Shown here piece after piece: positions 32,318 to 42,828 of a stretch of 64,000 nucleotides of DNA; the first letter of the stretch is position 1, and every line of letters begins with the position of its first letter. Source of the stretch: Topomyia yanbarensis (Eukaryota > Arthropoda > Insecta > Diptera > Culicidae); assembly GCF_030247195.1 (NCBI RefSeq), contig NC_080670.1, forward strand, positions 160,528,080 to 160,592,079. Direction: 5' to 3'. A program made the position numbers and the translations under genes. Below the pieces are notes generated by a model. The model was not told the origin of the DNA. It worked only from the letters and a program-made list of their open reading frames with translations, and searched no databases.

Positions 32318-34205
32318 TGGGGTATGGATTGAACTCTGCTAAATCTCTAAAAAACTCTGAACTCCGAAAGCAGCTCCGACGAAGCGACTCTGTGCCGTTT
32401 CTGATAAGATCCTAATATTTCAGCAATCTAAGATCTTAGCCATAAAAGCACCCTAGCTCAACCGAAGTGCCAACCGGCACATCAGGATCGACGCCAGTAA
32501 TATTCTTATTATGGCGAACGCCAACGGACAGAACACGGATCACAAACTTGACGGCGACTGTTCTACTCCCTGAGTAAGGAAGAACGACACAGACTTGAAA
32601 TGGCGAGTGGGCTAACAGCGTGGCTGCTACCGTCCCTTCACAATCTTTGCAGGTCTCCGGGTACGTTCAAAACTCGTCACCATTTTTCCCGATTTTATGC
32701 CGATCCGGCTTTGGACACTATTTCCCATGAAGGAAAGTGTCAACCCTAGCGTGACCTCCTGGCTTGCATAGATAATCATGGGTTTACGAGAGATGACCAT
32801 GTTTAACGAGTGAAGATAGCGGCCCGGAGTTGGCAACCAACAAAATGGAGAAGCACGGAGAGAATAAATCAAAAAAAAAAATACAGAACAAATAGAAAAA
32901 ATACAAAAAAAGAAAATAACGACGACGACTGCATCCCAGCAGCAGGCGCAGAGGCGATCGTGTTTGCAAGAAGCGGCAAACTTGCGAGATCGCTAGTATC
33001 GAACTAGGTGACCACTTCGAGTTTGACTAATATCAAGCACGAAATATAGCAGGCGCTCCAAGGAGCCAAAGGCCTTGTGCCGAACCGGACGTTTACACCC
33101 AAAACTGGTAAAAGCGCACTCCAAGTAGGACTGCAGCTTGTGAGGACCAACACGGCGGAGCTCAAGAAGAAATTAGAAGAGTTCTATGAGTTCAAAACGG
33201 ACAAAAACAACGACCACATTAAGATTGACCATTAAGTCCGCAATGAATGTCATCGAAGCAGAGCAGATCATGCTGAGGACGCCTGTTGAGCACGACGAAA
33301 GAACACTTATCGAGGCCAAGGCGCAAGAAGTATCGGAGGAAGCAGAAGAGACGCCAAAGTGTTCCCGGAATCCACCTTCCGAAAAACGGAAAAAAGTAGA
33401 CACCTGGAGAGGAGGAAGAGAAGAAAAAACCGATGAATGGGCAAGAAGTCTATCGGAGGCAAGCAAGCGGTTGACAAAAGGTCGTATAACAAAAGGCGAA
33501 GTGAAAACTGCAGAAGGAAAGGATAGATATGCCCAAGCCGCGCCCGGAATAAATTAGTGGTGAAGCATTAATCGTCGAGATGAAGGAAGGAAGGACGTTC
33601 GCTGAGCTGCTTCTGAAAGTAAGAGATGATCCGGAGTTGAAGCAGTTGAGGGAGAATGTGGTGAAGACCCGTCGTACTCAGACAGGTGAGAAGAAAGACC
33701 CGACGGTCAAGAGCGTGGCCTTCAAGACACTCAGGCTAGGCGAGGAAGCAACCGTAAGGCGCCCAGCACACGAGATAGTGATTGAGTGTAGGAGTCTGGA
33801 CGAAATAACAACAGATGATGAGCTGAGAAGGAACAATCTGATCTGGGAGATACACCAATGCTAATCCGGATGTGGAAGGTGTACGACGGCACGTAGACGG
33901 CGTCGATACGGCTTTTCACGACCGCAGCTAAAAATTGTTGGAAAAAGCTCGAATCAAGGTCTGGAGGGTCAGTGCGTTCACTGACGGCTGTCCCTAGAGT
34001 TTCCAAACAAATGGAGAGATGCTTCAAATGCATGAGCTTTGATCAACAGGCGATAACTTGCAAAGGCCCGGACAGATCTGTTCTGTGCAGAAAGTACTGG
34101 CAGAAGGGACACTTTGCCGGAGACTGTACGAAGCAATCGATGTGCATGCTCTGCTCAAAGGAGAGTGGGAAAGACAACATAACAAAACTATCGACTCGAC
34201 ACAGG
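32318..34205 (+). mobile_element. R1-clade retrotransposon, 5' UTR and ORF1 only (copy G)
   Basis: The 5' UTR 32318-32844 aligns with 51295-51828 of copy F. Shared stretches are agtgccaaccggcacatcagga, ctactccctgagtaagg and ggcgagtgggct. ORF1 follows and the element ends abruptly near 34205, where I-clade ORF2 sequence begins. The left end lies just after the hAT MITE. No ORF2 of the R1 type is present. Confidence 0.8.
32845..34205 (+). pseudogene. R1-clade ORF1 remnant of copy G
   Basis: The probable start is the ATG at 32845 (caacaaaATGG), matching the position of the F start at 51829. A lysine/arginine-rich N-terminal half is full of stops and frameshifts. The central block 33580-33864 is open (TFAELLLKVRDDPELKQLR, TRRTQTGE, IVIECRSLDEITTDDELR). 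The knuckles are near 34030-34170: CFKCMSFDQQAITC (His is Gln), CRKYWQKGHFAGDC (second Cys is Tyr) and a CMLC remnant. The gag-like role is known from the family; this copy is dead. Confidence 0.8.
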
Positions 34206-34211
34206 TACTTC

Positions 34212-34870
34212 CCCTACAGGAAGAGTATAAATTTTTTGTCCAACTTGATCCTAGACACCCCGATTTAAACTCAGACGAAACGATTACACTCCCAAAAAAG
34301 TTCTCCAAACTCGTGGTGGAGCAAAGAGTGCTCAAACGTACACGCGGAGAAGGCCACTGCGTATAGAACCTTCCAGAAAGTGACTACTGGCGGCGGTTCG
34401 TCAACGGGATAACAAGAGAAACATCGATGAACACTCTTTGGGGTACGTATGCGAAGCCGAAACAGTACAAACGAGATCGTGTAATATTCAAACCATTGGG
34501 TATTCGATTTCGCTCAAAAGGTGTCTGGATTCCGCCCCGACACAGAAGATCGACCGTGCCGCATCCGCTCACGATGCCGCGAACGAAACACCTTTTTCGA
34601 TGATGTAGTTCTCATTTGCTCTTCTATCATGTAACAACAAAACCCCAGGGCCTGATAGAATTGAATTCATCCTTGTCAAAGAATCGGTCAGATTCCACAA
34701 AGAGTCGATTGTTGAATTTATTTAATAGGTTTCTTGAAGGTAGCATTATCCCATATGATTGTAGACAAGTGAGAGTCACCACCTTTCAAAAACCAGGAAA
34801 ACTAGCCTACGACCACAACTCGTATCGACCAATTGCAAAGCTGTTTTGTACTTTAACTTTTGAGAGTCTA
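34212..34870 (+). pseudogene. I-clade ORF2 fragment (endonuclease-RT linker and RT start)
   Basis: Aligns with 38787-39250 and 39725-39930 of the I-clade element. Shared stretches are gtggagcaaagagtgctca, cgcggagaaggcc, ggcggttcgtcaacggga and acatcgatgaacactctttgggg. These are followed by CNNKTPGPD, SRLLNLFNRFLEGSIIP and FQKPGKLAYDHNSYRPIAKL. The SINE-like insertion found in the other copy is absent, so 34620-34640 shows the uninterrupted site. Frames are broken and the fragment stops at about 34870. It is joined directly to the R1 ORF1 on its left. Confidence 0.8.
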
Positions 34871-36692
34871 ACGCCTAGTGAGAATAAAGTTGAGAAATCC
34901 AATTTTTGCGTATACAGTAAACAGAATTAACAGAATAAACTGGAGCAACAAAACGAATTCAATATATTTATATATAAATAATTTCAAAATTAACAGAATA
35001 ACACAAAACAAATTTAACAAGTGCTGTAGCAATTTCTTAATAACATAACATGCAGCAATTTCTTAAGAACATAAAAATGTCATGTCCTTAGAGGCGTGCC
35101 ACAATTCTTCAACATTCTTAAAAAATTTCATTATTTCCAAACATTAGCAAACTCTCGCGAACGACCGATTTCATCAGCCGCGCTCCTCCGTGCGGGAACC
35201 GGGATCTCCCCAAGGTGAAAGCACGCACCTGCCCAAACAAAACGATCAAATTGTAATAATGACGGGATGCCCCGAGGAAACATCTCCGCGTTTGGATCGG
35301 TTGCCTGCCATTGACATTGATTGTCCTTGCTAACCATTTTGTTCCTCCTCTACTTGGCAAACGGAGCAATCACAAAAATCGTTTTTTTTTCTCCGGGGTA
35401 AGGGGAAGGTGTAGCCGAATTTTACATACCCCCGCCCCGCTCCGTCGTCATCCTATTCAACAAGACGTCTCAACCAACCCTCACACTCGCTCTCCAATCG
35501 AGACGGGGAACGTGACATTTCACATAAAGAAAGTTTATGCGGATTAGGATGGAATTCTTCTTTCGGGGGCTCCCTGTTTGCATCGGTGTCAGTCGATGGA
35601 GGCGAAAAAAATCCGGCTTTCGATAATAATTTCCAAAGTAAATGTGGTGTGTCTAATAACAATCTTCGGGGGCCGTACGAGTAGCGAGTCTGTTTTTTTG
35701 CTCGGTCGTGGCAGATTCAAGTGTCGAGATTGGATCTGGTGTTTCTGGAGAGAAAAGGTGGTGGGAAATGTGTGTACACGTTTTTAGGTTTGTTTGAGGG
35801 GGACGCAGAAAGTAGATGGTTTGTTCTTGAAAATCTGGTTATCGGAGTGAAATGGGCTCCCACTGGAGTGATGGGATGGAATTGGATTTTTCAAGCTCTT
35901 TTATTTTTGAACAGTTTCTTGTTTAACGGTACGAGGTAATGGTGATGATCAGCCATAATATTGAAGGGAGAGTCCTCATTGCAGAACCAACTTCATTGAA
36001 AAAAGAAAGACGTAGTCTTACGTCAAAAACTAACGGATTGACAAATTTACATCTAACACATCTAATACCTGGCATCACATTGACAACAAATTTGGCAGAA
36101 TAAACCAATTGGAAACGATAGTGTGGCTTCGATTCGGGAACTTGACTGATTTATTCGGTGACGATTATTGTTCTAGAATCTATAGCAACACGAAAAAAAG
36201 CAAAGTGCAAGGATCAAAAGTAAACAAAAGTTTACTACTAAATCAACCTTTGACTCCGGGTGAATCTACGAGGGATTCTGTTTGTTTACTTTTGTTGCAG
36301 CAGCGAAGTTCACAGTAATATCAGCACAAGAAACTTTTTTCATTTAGAATTCAGTTAACACAGCCGCATAGAAAATCCGATCCGTAGTGATCGAGATTGT
36401 ATTGTTTATGTTGCACCAGTTTCTTTGTTGTGTTTTGTTTGCATTTCGGGTTCTGGCTCGGTTGTGGTTTTCTGTTTGCCCCGTTATTGATGAAATTTCA
36501 CTTGTTGCTTTCGATATCATAGGAAGCGGTATAGGCTATTGTCTTCATCTTCTCAATGTGCTGTCAAATTCTACTCCTGAAGGTCGTTTACACAAAGTGA
36601 ACAATAAAAAGTAATGCAAAGAAAATTAGTTTCGGAAGCAGCAAGCGCATGATATCCTGTAGCAACATAAACAAGGGATGACTATTCGGTCC
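34871..36692. other. No gene recognised
   Basis: AT-rich at 34870-35100, then GC-richer low-copy DNA. ORFs at 35118-35547 and 35578-35939 are overlapping and featureless. A short stretch near 35990 (ttcattgaaaaaagaaagac, then acgtcaaaaac) resembles 50840-50880 and may be a small dispersed repeat. Confidence 0.45.
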
Positions 36693-36857
36693 TCAGTCTT
36701 TTGTTCGCGTGTGAGGATTAAACAATAGCCAGCTGTATAAGCTGGATCGGTTCGTCGTCGGACACCAGTTTAAAGCTAAGTGGTTTTTGTCTTTTGTAAC
36801 ACATTTATTGCTTTCTTCCGTCTGCGCGGGCGCTGACCCCGTGCGTTGACATTTTCT
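36693..36857 (+). promoter_or_regulatory. Probable 5' UTR and internal promoter of the I-clade element
   Basis: I-type elements carry an internal pol II promoter at their 5' end. Here an initiator-like tcagtc at about 36694 starts a GC-richer leader before the ORF1 ATG. No TATA box is seen. This is inference from position and family only. Confidence 0.35.
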
Positions 36858-38137
36858 ATGGTTCCCTCTCCGGACGGTCAAATGGAAGTTGAATCGGGTT
36901 CAACTTCTAAGGCTCCCCCCCCGGCCCAAATGCTATCCAGAACTCTCAACTGGTCCATTTGTGGTCTTCTTTCGGCCCAAGACTAAATCACGGTTTTCGG
37001 CTGTGACCGAAATTTCAAAGGCCCGCTCAGACAAGATAAGGGTGTTGCTAACCAACTCAAAGCAGGCAAACGATATTGCTTGCTGTGAGCACTTTACACG
37101 GGATTATAACGTGTATATTCCAGCTGTAAAAGTACAATCCGAAGGCGTCGTAACCGATGAGAGTTTGACGTGCGAGGATCTGCTGAAGTACGGGGTTGGC
37201 CGTTTTAGAGACAGCTTACTTCAGCCAGTGAAAATTCTTGAGTGCAAACGTTTGCACTCAGTTGTAGTTGCGGGGCATGGTTCAAAAACGTACCCCCAAT
37301 CAAACTCTTATCGGGTGACCTTCGCTGGTACCGCTTTGCCAAATTTCGTCCTCTTGCACAAGGTTCGCCTGCCTGTGTGTCTTTTTGTACCGCGGGTCAT
37401 GAATTGTGCAAATTGTAAATTGGGTCACACAGCCACCCATTGTAGCAATAAGGTCCGCTGTGGAAAATGCGAGGATAATCATCTAGATGATTCGTGCAGT
37501 AAGCAAGCCGAAAAGTGTCCATACTGTGCGGAGAGTCTGCATGATATTTCGGCATGTCCCGCGTACAAACTACGCGGGGATAAACTGAAACGTTCCCTTT
37601 CGGGACGATCCAAACATTCTTTCGCAGCAATGTTAAAGAATGCTACGCCACCATCCTCAGCAAACATCTATACTCACTTGCCTCCTGACGAGGGCGAGGC
37701 TGGTAACCCACAAGAGGGAACATCTACTAGGGTGCCTAGAAGTTATAGGAAGAGGAGGAATTCCCTCTCGTATAGTTCCTTGTAAAGGCCAGAAGGTCGC
37801 CCTTGACGGGGCTCCGAAAGCGACAGCTATTGGAAGTGTTGCAACAAAACCGAAGCAATTAGCTCCTGGTCTCGGAGGATTAAGCTCAGAGAAGGAGTTG
37901 CCAGCACTTCCAGAAACATCGAAAATCCCAAGTGTTCCATTGTTTCAGTTCGAGAATAATCACAGAACTGGAATTATAAAACTCTCGGACATAGTGAACT
38001 GGATAATAAAAACTTTCAATATTACTGATCCTATTAAAAGTCTTATGCTAGCTTTTCTCCCTAAAGTGAGAACATTTTTGAAGCAGTTTACTGCTAAATG
38101 GCTCCTCCTCTCAGCGATTGTATCCTTCGATGGCTAA
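36858..38137 (+). pseudogene. I-clade ORF1 (gag-like, three zinc knuckles)
   Basis: ATG at 36858 (ttctATGg) opens MVPSPDGQMEVESGSTSK. A frameshift in an eight-C run (about 36917-36924) moves the frame to STGPFVVFFRPKTKS, QANDIACCEHFTRDYNVYIP and YRVTFAGTALPNFVLLHKVR. The knuckles are CANCKLGHTATHC, CGKCEDNHLDDSC and CPYCAESLHDISACP, with cysteines and histidines in place. A second frameshift near 37775 leads into a Pro/Leu-rich C-terminus ending at the TAA 38135-38137. Length about 425 codons, usual for the family. The stop overlaps the ORF2 start in ATGGCTAA. Confidence 0.85.
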
Positions 38138-41100
38138 CTCTTCGAACGAGGTCACGGATTTGATCACTGTTCTACAGTGGAATTGCAGAAGTATCATCCC
38201 GAAAATCGATTCCTTCAAAATTTTAATAAATAATTTGAGTTGCGATGCATTTGCATTATGTGAAACTTGGTTAACTTCCGATATAGATCTCAACTTCAAC
38301 GACTTTAATATTATTCGCATGGATGGAGACGCCCCCTATGGAGGCGTGCTTTTGGGGATCAAAAAGTGCTATTCCTTCTACAGAACAATAACAGGTATTG
38401 AAGTTGTCGCTTGTCAAGTAACAACCAAAGGCAAAAGCCTTTGCATAGCTTCCATATATATTCCCCCCAATACCACCGTGCACCGACGGCTACAAGACAT
38501 CTCAGAATCCCTGCCAGCACCGCGACTAGTTTTAGGAGACTTTAACTCTCACGGTACAGCATGGGGTTGCCTCTATGATGATAACCGGTCCTCCTTAATT
38601 CAGGATCTTTGCGATAACTTCAATTTGACAATTTTAAACACGGGTGAAATGACACGGATTCCTGCTCCTCCAGCGCGCCCGAGCGCCTTAGACTTGTCCC
38701 TTTGCTCAACATCGCTGCGGTTAAATTGCACGTGGAAGGTAATTCCTGATCCCCACGGCACGGAGGAAGAGTACAACTTTTTGGCTGGCTTCATTCTCGA
38801 CAGCGCGAATTAAGCTCAGACTAAGCCAGTACCCGGCGCGAACATACAAAAACGCTCTCCTAATCCGTGGTGGGACAAAGAGTGCTCAGATGTGTACGCG
38901 GAGAAGGCCGCCGCGTATAAGACCTTCCGAGACGACCGGTTACCCGCTAGCTATCGACAATATGCGACATTAGAAACGCGAATGAAGGGTTTGATGAAAG
39001 CCAAGAAACGTAGTTACTGGCGCCGGTTCGTTGACGGACTAACGAGAGAAACATCGATGAGCACTCTTTGGGGCACGGCCCGGCGTTTGCGAAATCGAAA
39101 CAGTACTAACGAGAGTGCAGAATATTCAAACCGTTGGATATTCGATTTCGCCAAGAAGGTTTGTCCGGATTCCGCCCCAGCACAGAAAATCTACCGCGCC
39201 GCGTTCTCTCACGATGACGCGAACGAAACACTGTTTTCTATGGTGGAGTTCTCACTTGCTCTCTTGTCGTGTAACAATATGATGATGATGATGATGGTCC
39301 CACCTCATACCACCACAAAGGTGTGAGCTGAACGATTTATCTAGAAGATAATTAATATTTTAACTCATGACAAGACCAGTTAACAGAAAAAACCGACTGG
39401 TTCAATTTACAGACATAGCCTTTCCTTCAAAAGAACGTAACCAGATATATTTCGAATATTCCATCAACAATCAGGGTCCATCAAGAAAATTTCCATTCCG
39501 AGAAGATACTTGATAGAATCGGGAATTGAACCCAATAGCTTCCATTTCTGATAATTCTCTGTAAGACTCCTCCCGCCCGATCATCTGTACTACCACCTGC
39601 TAAGGTGAGAAGTGACGAGCCTAGTGGCAGTGCAGAGTTTAGTCGAGTTATTTCATCCACATCAGGCCCCTTTATTGAAAGTTGCGTACCACTAACCCAA
39701 GGCAATCCAGGAATATTCCAATAAAGCTCCAGGGCCAGACAGAATCAAATTCAACTTGTTGAAGAATCTGCCAGACTCTGCCAAGAGACGCTTGTTGAAC
39801 TTATTTAATAAGTTTCTGGAGGCTAACATTGTCCCACTCGATTGGAGACAAGTGAAGGTCATCGCCATCCAAAAACCAGGAAAACCAGCCTCCGACCACA
39901 ATTCGTATCGACCGATCGCAATGCTATCTTGTATCCGGAAGTTGTTCGAGAAAATGATCCTATTCCGCCTCGACAAATTGGGTCGAAGCAAATGGCTTAC
40001 TGTCAGATACACAATTTGGCTTTCGCAAAGGCAAAGGGACGAACGATTGTCTTGCGTTGCTCTCAACTGAAATTCAAATGGCCTATGCTAGCAAAGAGCA
40101 GATGGCATCAGTGTTCCTAGATATTAAGGGGGCTTTTGATTCAGTTTCGATCAACATTCTTTCAGAGAAGCTGCACCAGCATGGTCTTTCAGCGACTTTA
40201 AACAACTTTTACTATACTTGTTGTCGGAAAAGCACATGCATTTTTCGCATGGTGACTTATCGACATCACGATTTAGCTACATGGGCCTTCCCCAGGGCTC
40301 ATGTCTAAGCCCCCTGTTATACAATGTCTATGTCAACGACATTGATGAATGTCTTGACAATTCTTGCACGTTAAGGCAACTTGCATACGATGGCGTGGTG
40401 TCTGTATCGTATTCTCCACGGAGAAAACTGAGCTAGTTGTATTCTCTTGGAAGCGTGAACCAGCACAACTACAGCTTCTATTAATGGGTCAAACTATCGC
40501 TCAGGTCTTCACAGTAAAATATCTAAGGGTCTGGTTCGACTCGAAAGGTACTTGGGGATGCCATATTCGGTATCTGAAACAGAAATACCAACAAAGGATC
40601 AACTTTCTTCGTACAATAACCGGAACATGGTGGGGTGCCCACCCAGGAGACCTAATTAGGTTGTATAAAACAACGATATTGTCGGTAATGGAATACGGAT
40701 GCTTCTGCTTTCGCTCCGCCGCGAACATACATTTCATCAAACTCGAAAGAATTCAGTATCGTTTTTTGCGTATCGCCTTAGGGTGCATGCAGTCGACCCA
40801 TAGTGCTGTCGGGCGTTCTCCCGTTGAAAAATCGCTTTTGGGAACTCTCATATCGATTACTCATTTGATGCGAAACTTGAACCCGGTGGTGATTGAAAAT
40901 TTCAAAAGGCTTGTTGAGCTCAATTCTCAGACACGTTCCATGTCCCTGTACTTTGACTACATGGCGCAGAATATTAACCCTTCTCTTACAATCCCAACCG
41001 TGTGCATTTCATAAATACTTCTGAATCTACTGTTTTCTTCGACACATCCATGAAAGACGAGATTAGTGGAATTCCGGACCACATACGTCCACAAGTGGTT

Positions 41101-41990
41101 CCAAATATTTTTTACAATAAATTCCGAGAAGTCGACTGTTCTAAGATGGTTTATACTGACGGATCAAACCTCGAAGGGTCCACTGGCTTCGGTATTTTCA
41201 ATCAAAAGTTCACCGCCTCCTACAAACTCAGTGACCCTGCTTCAGTTTACGCCGCAGAACTAGCTGCCATTCAGTATACCCTTGGAGTCATTGAAACATT
41301 ACCCGCAGGTCATTACTTCGTCGTTTCGGATAGCCTCAGTTCCATTGACGCTATTCGCTCGATGAAACATGGAAAACACTCCTCGTATTTTTGGGGAAAA
41401 TACGGGAACTACTAAGTGCTTTATCTGACAACTCTTTCCAGATTACCTTGGTATGGGTCCCTTCTCATTGCTCCATTCGGGGCAATGAGAAGGCAGACTC
41501 CTTAGCTAAGGTGGGTTCCTTAGAAGGTGACGTTTACGAAAGACCAATTTGCTTCCACGAATTTTTCAGTATTACCCATCAGAGAACCCTCGAAAGTTGG
41601 CAAACTTCGTGGAGCAGTGGGGAGCTAGGAAGGTGGCTACATTCGATAATCCTTAAGGTATCGACGAAACCTTGGTTCAAGGGGATGGATGTGGATCGTG
41701 ACTTCATTCGTGTGATGTCCCGACGCATGGCAAACCATTACACGCTGGATGCACATCTTCGGCGTATTGGGCTCGTGGATAGTGGTATCTGCACTTGTGG
41801 TGGCGGCTATCACGACATCGAGCACATTGTCTGGACGTGCACCGAGTACAGTTCCACCAGGTCTCGGCTAATGGATACCCTGCGGGCCCGAGGAAGACCA
41901 ACCAACGTCCCGGTTCGAGATGTGTTGGCAAGCCGCGATGTTCTCTATATGTCCCTTACCTTTGTAAAAACCATCAATATACAAGTCTAA
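38130..41990 (+). pseudogene. I-clade ORF2 (endonuclease, RT, RNase H)
   Basis: Endonuclease 38160-38800: LQWNCRSI, LCETWL, GGVLLGI, LVLGDFNSHGTAWG, ALDLSL; the expected SDH motif after DPHG is replaced by TEEEYNF. An in-frame TAA lies at 38811. The linker reads SPNPWWDKEC. The RT starts at APGPD (39727), after the SINE, then IQKPGKPASDHNSYRPIAML, QFGFRKGKG, FLDIKGAFDSVS, YMGLPQGSCLSPLLYN and LAYDGVVSV. The last is normally LADDGVVSV, so one catalytic Asp is Tyr. Frameshifts lie near 39990, 40212, 41003 and 41395; a short deletion lies near 40415. RNase H 41140-41530 keeps YTDGS, AAELAAI, VSDSLSSI and GNEKADSLAK. The C-terminal finger CTCGGGYHDIEHIVWTC is intact. Confidence 0.9.
39280..39718 (-). 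mobile_element. SINE-like insertion (439 bp) in the I-clade RT
   Basis: It splits CNN from KAPGPD in the RT. It is flanked by a 5-bp duplication, caata, at 39275-39279 and 39719-39723. On the minus strand it starts with a box A-like GGGTTAGTGGTACGC (about 39694-39680). It has a box B GGGTTCAATTCC about 150 bp further on (39533-39522) and ends in (ATC)n just before the duplication. The distance between boxes is much greater than in a normal tRNA. Total added length with the duplication is 444 bp, a multiple of three. Confidence 0.8.
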
Positions 41991-42828
41991 CCGCCCCTTC
42001 TTATTTTCCTTATCATTCTCAGAACCCTCTTCCACCTGTATCAAATCATCTTTATCGAATGAGCCAACAAACACGGGACCTACAGCACAAACATAACACG
42101 CTTAACTCGAAATGTATCCGATCCATATCTGAGCCGTACTACGAAATCGTCTGGAAAAACCCCTGCCATCTTGAGGAGGACCACCCAGCGTCCCAGCACA
42201 TGATGCCTCCTGATGAAGGCCACCCGAGTTTGTAATCCATCCGTTGATTTCCCGATACCTGAAACTGAAATAATTTTCTCTCCCTGCCCTGGGAGGGTAG
42301 ACAACCTCCCTCCTCTGACTCTTATACCCAGAAGTAACACACCATCCCCCCACCCCCCTCTCCAAATATCTTTACGAAGCATTTAGCTCTTCCTGTCTCT
42401 TCTAGTTTTAACTGTTATATTATACAATCTCGTTGCAAATGCCCAACTCTACTACCCACAAAAAATAACTCTAATTACAGATCTTTACAAAATTCAATCA
42501 TGCCCTCTAGTTATTCCTACTTTTAAGATAGTCGTAAAAAATTGTCCCCTTTAGTTAAACATTTATTTGCTCCAATAATCTCACTGATAAAAATGTCAAA
42601 CCATATTGCCATAAAAACTAAATGACTCCCCTAATCTTACGGAAATCATAGTACCCCCTTGTGTAGATATATAAGATAGCTATAAAATCGCATTAGTTTC
42701 ATTTAAAAAAATCAACATGTAATCCCCTTGTTTTAAGTAATTTAAAATGTAAAACAAAACAAAATTGGCACCTTTAAACTAACGCAACGTGCCTTGTCAA
42801 ATAAACGAATTGAATAAAAAAAAAACCT
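41991..42828 (+). other. 3' UTR of the I-clade element
   Basis: Non-coding AT-rich sequence after the ORF2 stop, with a pyrimidine-rich part at 42280-42370. It ends aataaacgaattgaat followed by an A-run. Short ORFs at 42080-42382 are shadows. Confidence 0.75.

Larger units (their letters stand above)
36693..42828 (+). mobile_element. I-clade retrotransposon with RNase H, near full length
   Basis: A 5' UTR from about 36693 (tcagtcttttgttcgcgtg), ORF1 36858-38137, ORF2 38130-41990 with AP endonuclease, RT and RNase H, and a 3' UTR ending in a run of ten A's at 42818-42828. The RNase H domain plus the ORF1 with three zinc knuckles is the I-element plan, and mosquitoes carry such elements (MosquI type). 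A 439-bp foreign insertion splits the RT. No target duplication was found for the element itself. The 5' border is my estimate. Confidence 0.85.

Noticed and set aside
39241..39326. Methionine-run end of the I-clade ORF at 38892-39326
   Set aside because: The run is the TGATGA tail of the inserted SINE-like element, not part of ORF2.
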